Positions 4,542 through 6,525 of a stretch of DNA of 6,525 nt are shown piece after piece. Origin of the DNA: Flammeovirgaceae bacterium (GTDB lineage Bacteria; Bacteroidota; Bacteroidia; Cytophagales; Cyclobacteriaceae). The stretch spans positions 1 to 6,525 of the forward strand of contig QIDJ01000065.1 in NCBI GenBank assembly GCA_003228395.1, written 5' to 3'. The position numbers and the translations under genes are program-made. The notes under the pieces are model-generated. The model was not told the origin of the DNA. It saw only the letters and a list, made by a program, of their open reading frames with translations, and ran no database searches. Position 1 is the first letter of the stretch. Every line of letters begins with the position of its first letter.

Positions 4542-6525
4542 TCAGAAAATATTATCAGTAAAAGAACGCCTGCGGTTTAGTTTCAAGTCTTGCAAAAGGC
4601 TTGATTTTGCCCGTATTGTAAAATTGTAAGATGTAAACCGCCCGAAAGGCACCCAATCAAAATTGAGTTCCCAGCAATGCAGGTCGCGGTGCAGGCCGAT
4701 CCGGGTTTGGGTAAATTCCTTTTTTTCGATATCATAACCGGAATTGAATGTAAGCTTCCATTTTGGGGTAAGACTCATATCGCCATTAAACCGGATTGTC
4801 TGGGTCACTTCTCCTTTTGCTGCGCCAATCCTCCTGAAATTCAGTGAATACGTTGCACTTAAACTCCAGGGAATGTTAAAATCCACAAACGCCTGTGGGT
4901 AATCCAGGATATTTTGGATCATCAGTTCTTCCTGATAACTCAATGCGCCGCTTTCAAGCTTTTGTCTTAAACGGTCTGTCGCGCTAACCTGATATCCCCC
5001 GGGACCACTTACCGAAGATGCTCCTTTTTTCCGATCCTTGGCCCGTATTCCGGTTCGCATAACAAATGTGATGTTTGTCAGCGTACCAAGGCCATCACCA
5101 TTGTTCCATGCAAATTTGTCGATCCGTCGCTGGTAGAACTTTTGTTTCCCATTGGATAACTCTTCTACACTGTCCAGCACCCAAACATACGGATCAATAT
5201 TACCGGTAAGATTTATACTCGTAGCCTGCATAGTAGCGCTACCATTAAAGACCTCCTTGTTGTTAAGAAGGTTAGTGGTTGCCCTGACATTAATAACTGA
5301 AAGCTGAAATGAATCTGCGGCAAAGTTATACGATGTGCTCATCCCGAAGTTTCTTAACAGCGCCACTTTTTGTGATTTACCTGTTGTGTCCCGTTTACTT
5401 TTCACTTTCATTTCCAGTGTATTTGTAAGACTGAATGAAAGCGAACTTGCTTCTCCTCTGCCCGGGCTTCCATACACAAATCCTTCATAACGCGATCGTA
5501 GTCTTGTATCTCCTTTTTCATTGGTCTGCACTTCCTGCCAGTAATCAAATTTAGGGTCAGCAAAATCAGGACGGTAGCTGTAGGACAGTGAGGGCGTCAT
5601 CAAGTGCCGGATGGCTTGTATTCCGTATTCGCGGTTGAAAAAATACGTTCCAAACACTCTTGTATTTAACGAAATTCCGGTATTGTATTCATACACGCGG
5701 CTGAAACCCTGTATTGTGTCGGTATCTACGGTCATCGTGGCTGAGTCATATTGATAGTCAAGTTTTGAATTATACCACAACTCCTGATAATTCACTGAAG
5801 GATTGATTGTAAAAAACCTGAATGCCTTTAATGACGTACTCACCGGTATTACGTGTTTTATTCCGTTTTTTGCATTTTCAATAAGTTTTGGCAATGTTTC
5901 CAAATCAAACGGAGCTATGCTGTCAGATGAAATCTGGTTTGTGATTTTGTTTACTCCATTCATGGTATAACGCAATGTAAGGCGGTCATACCAGGTATTG
6001 CTTCCTCCGCTTTTCGACTGAAACGGGTAAATATTCTGAACATTCATACTGAATTCCGGAAGTAACAAATCCACTTTTTTTGTTCGTACATTTTGGTTGA
6101 ATCGTCCGTTGATGCCCAAGCTTATAGGCGTACCCTGAAATGTTTTTGAATACGACACACTTGAACTTAGTGTAGTATTGATCTGCTCATCGACGCTTTG
6201 AAGTACGTTGTTCTCATTGTACGTTGATGTAGAGGCGTTCACTCTGGCTGAAAACCGGCTGGAACCCTTTGACTTTGGTGCATGTCCCCAGCTCAGTCTG
6301 AAATCGGTAACTTTTGTGGCTTCCTCTTCCGCGTCTGTTGACAGGAGCTGCTTGGTAAGGTTAAATTGAAAGTCACCGTTGTACTTATATCGTTTCACAT
6401 ATTGCGACCTTACGTTTGCACCAAATCCACCCCTGGAATATATGCTGCCGGTCAGGGCAAGGTTTACGTAGTCATTGAATGCAAAATAATAGCCTCCGTT
6501 TTCAAGATAAAACCCTTTTAGTGTC
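4542..6525 (-). CDS. lptD: LPS-assembly protein LptD, Bacteroidota type (partial, 5' end outside window)
   Basis: LptD is the outer-membrane beta-barrel that, with a lipoprotein partner, inserts lipopolysaccharide into the outer leaflet. The visible 660 residues are the barrel part: alternating strands rich in aromatic and Ser/Thr residues, with family landmarks GFYLENGGYYFAFNDYVNLA near the right edge, INPSVNYQELWYNSKLDYQY, RHLMTPSLSYSYRPDF, GSPGRGEASSLSFSLTN and near the end RDLHCWELNFDWVPFGR and AKSSLLQDLKLNRRRSF. The protein ends in phenylalanine. A GTG at 6396-6398 could be taken as a start, but the frame and family similarity continue without a stop to the window edge, so it is internal. 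The N-terminal periplasmic domain and signal peptide must lie beyond the edge. Only one cysteine is seen in this part. Confidence 0.9.
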   Translation of the reverse strand, partial: TLKGFYLENGGYYFAFNDYVNLALTGSIYSRGGFGANVRSQYVKRYKYNGDFQFNLTKQLLSTDAEEEATKVTDFRLSWGHAPKSKGSSRFSARVNASTSTYNENNVLQSVDEQINTTLSSSVSYSKTFQGTPISLGINGRFNQNVRTKKVDLLLPEFSMNVQNIYPFQSKSGGSNTWYDRLTLRYTMNGVNKITNQISSDSIAPFDLETLPKLIENAKNGIKHVIPVSTSLKAFRFFTINPSVNYQELWYNSKLDYQYDSATMTVDTDTIQGFSRVYEYNTGISLNTRVFGTYFFNREYGIQAIRHLMTPSLSYSYRPDFADPKFDYWQEVQTNEKGDTRLRSRYEGFVYGSPGRGEASSLSFSLTNTLEMKVKSKRDTTGKSQKVALLRNFGMSTSYNFAADSFQLSVINVRATTNLLNNKEVFNGSATMQATSINLTGNIDPYVWVLDSVEELSNGKQKFYQRRIDKFAWNNGDGLGTLTNITFVMRTGIRAKDRKKGASSVSGPGGYQVSATDRLRQKLESGALSYQEELMIQNILDYPQAFVDFNIPWSLSATYSLNFRRIGAAKGEVTQTIRFNGDMSLTPKWKLTFNSGYDIEKKEFTQTRIGLHRDLHCWELNFDWVPFGRFTSYNFTIRAKSSLLQDLKLNRRRSFTDNIF

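Noticed and set aside
6396..6398. GTG as the start of the large minus-strand gene at the right edge
   Set aside because: The same frame stays open to the window edge and reads as typical LptD sequence, so the GTG is an internal valine codon.
1..6525. Mobile element, CRISPR array, tRNA, attachment site or new defence system
   Set aside because: No transposase or integrase, inverted terminal repeats, spaced direct repeats or RNA-gene structure was seen. All stretches except short intergenic gaps are covered by the genes listed.

Overview
The window looks like chromosomal DNA from a Bacteroidota bacterium, probably of the Cytophagales kind. The protein sequences resemble the Bacteroidota versions of the M1 peptidase, a secreted M14 carboxypeptidase and LptD. 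Intergenic stretches are AT-rich, there are no clear Shine-Dalgarno sites at the intact genes, and two upstream regions carry matches to the Bacteroidota promoter pattern (TTTG, then TAnnTTTG). The assignment rests on recognised protein families; no search was run.

Layout. Plus strand, 1-1423: a possible C-terminal tail of an upstream gene (2-55), then a badly damaged M1 (aminopeptidase-like) gene (57-1423). Its signal peptide, middle and C-terminal parts survive in three different reading frames. At least three internal segments are missing, including the one that should hold the HExxH zinc motif. The last piece runs into a small beta-rich domain of the sort found at the N-terminus of some secreted alpha/beta hydrolases. 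Positions 1424-1511 hold a strong two-way terminator between convergent genes.

Minus strand, 4 positions from right to left: lptD (4542 to the right edge, 5' end outside the window), a small Rieske [2Fe-2S] protein (4124-4444) and a large secreted M14 zinc carboxypeptidase with a C-terminal glutamine-amidotransferase-like fold (1512-4046). Gaps are 97 and 77 bp, and each holds a plausible Bacteroidota promoter, so the three genes may be transcribed separately although they lie head to tail.

How the genes work together. LptD inserts lipopolysaccharide into the outer membrane. The M14 enzyme, and formerly the M1 enzyme, carry signal peptides and would degrade peptides outside the cytoplasm. 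The Rieske protein is a cytoplasmic electron carrier with no obvious partner here. No mobile element, CRISPR array, RNA gene or new defence-type system is visible. The real anomaly is the multiply deleted M1 gene, whose surviving parts remain well conserved and free of internal stops. That points either to recent microhomology deletions or to an assembly fault.
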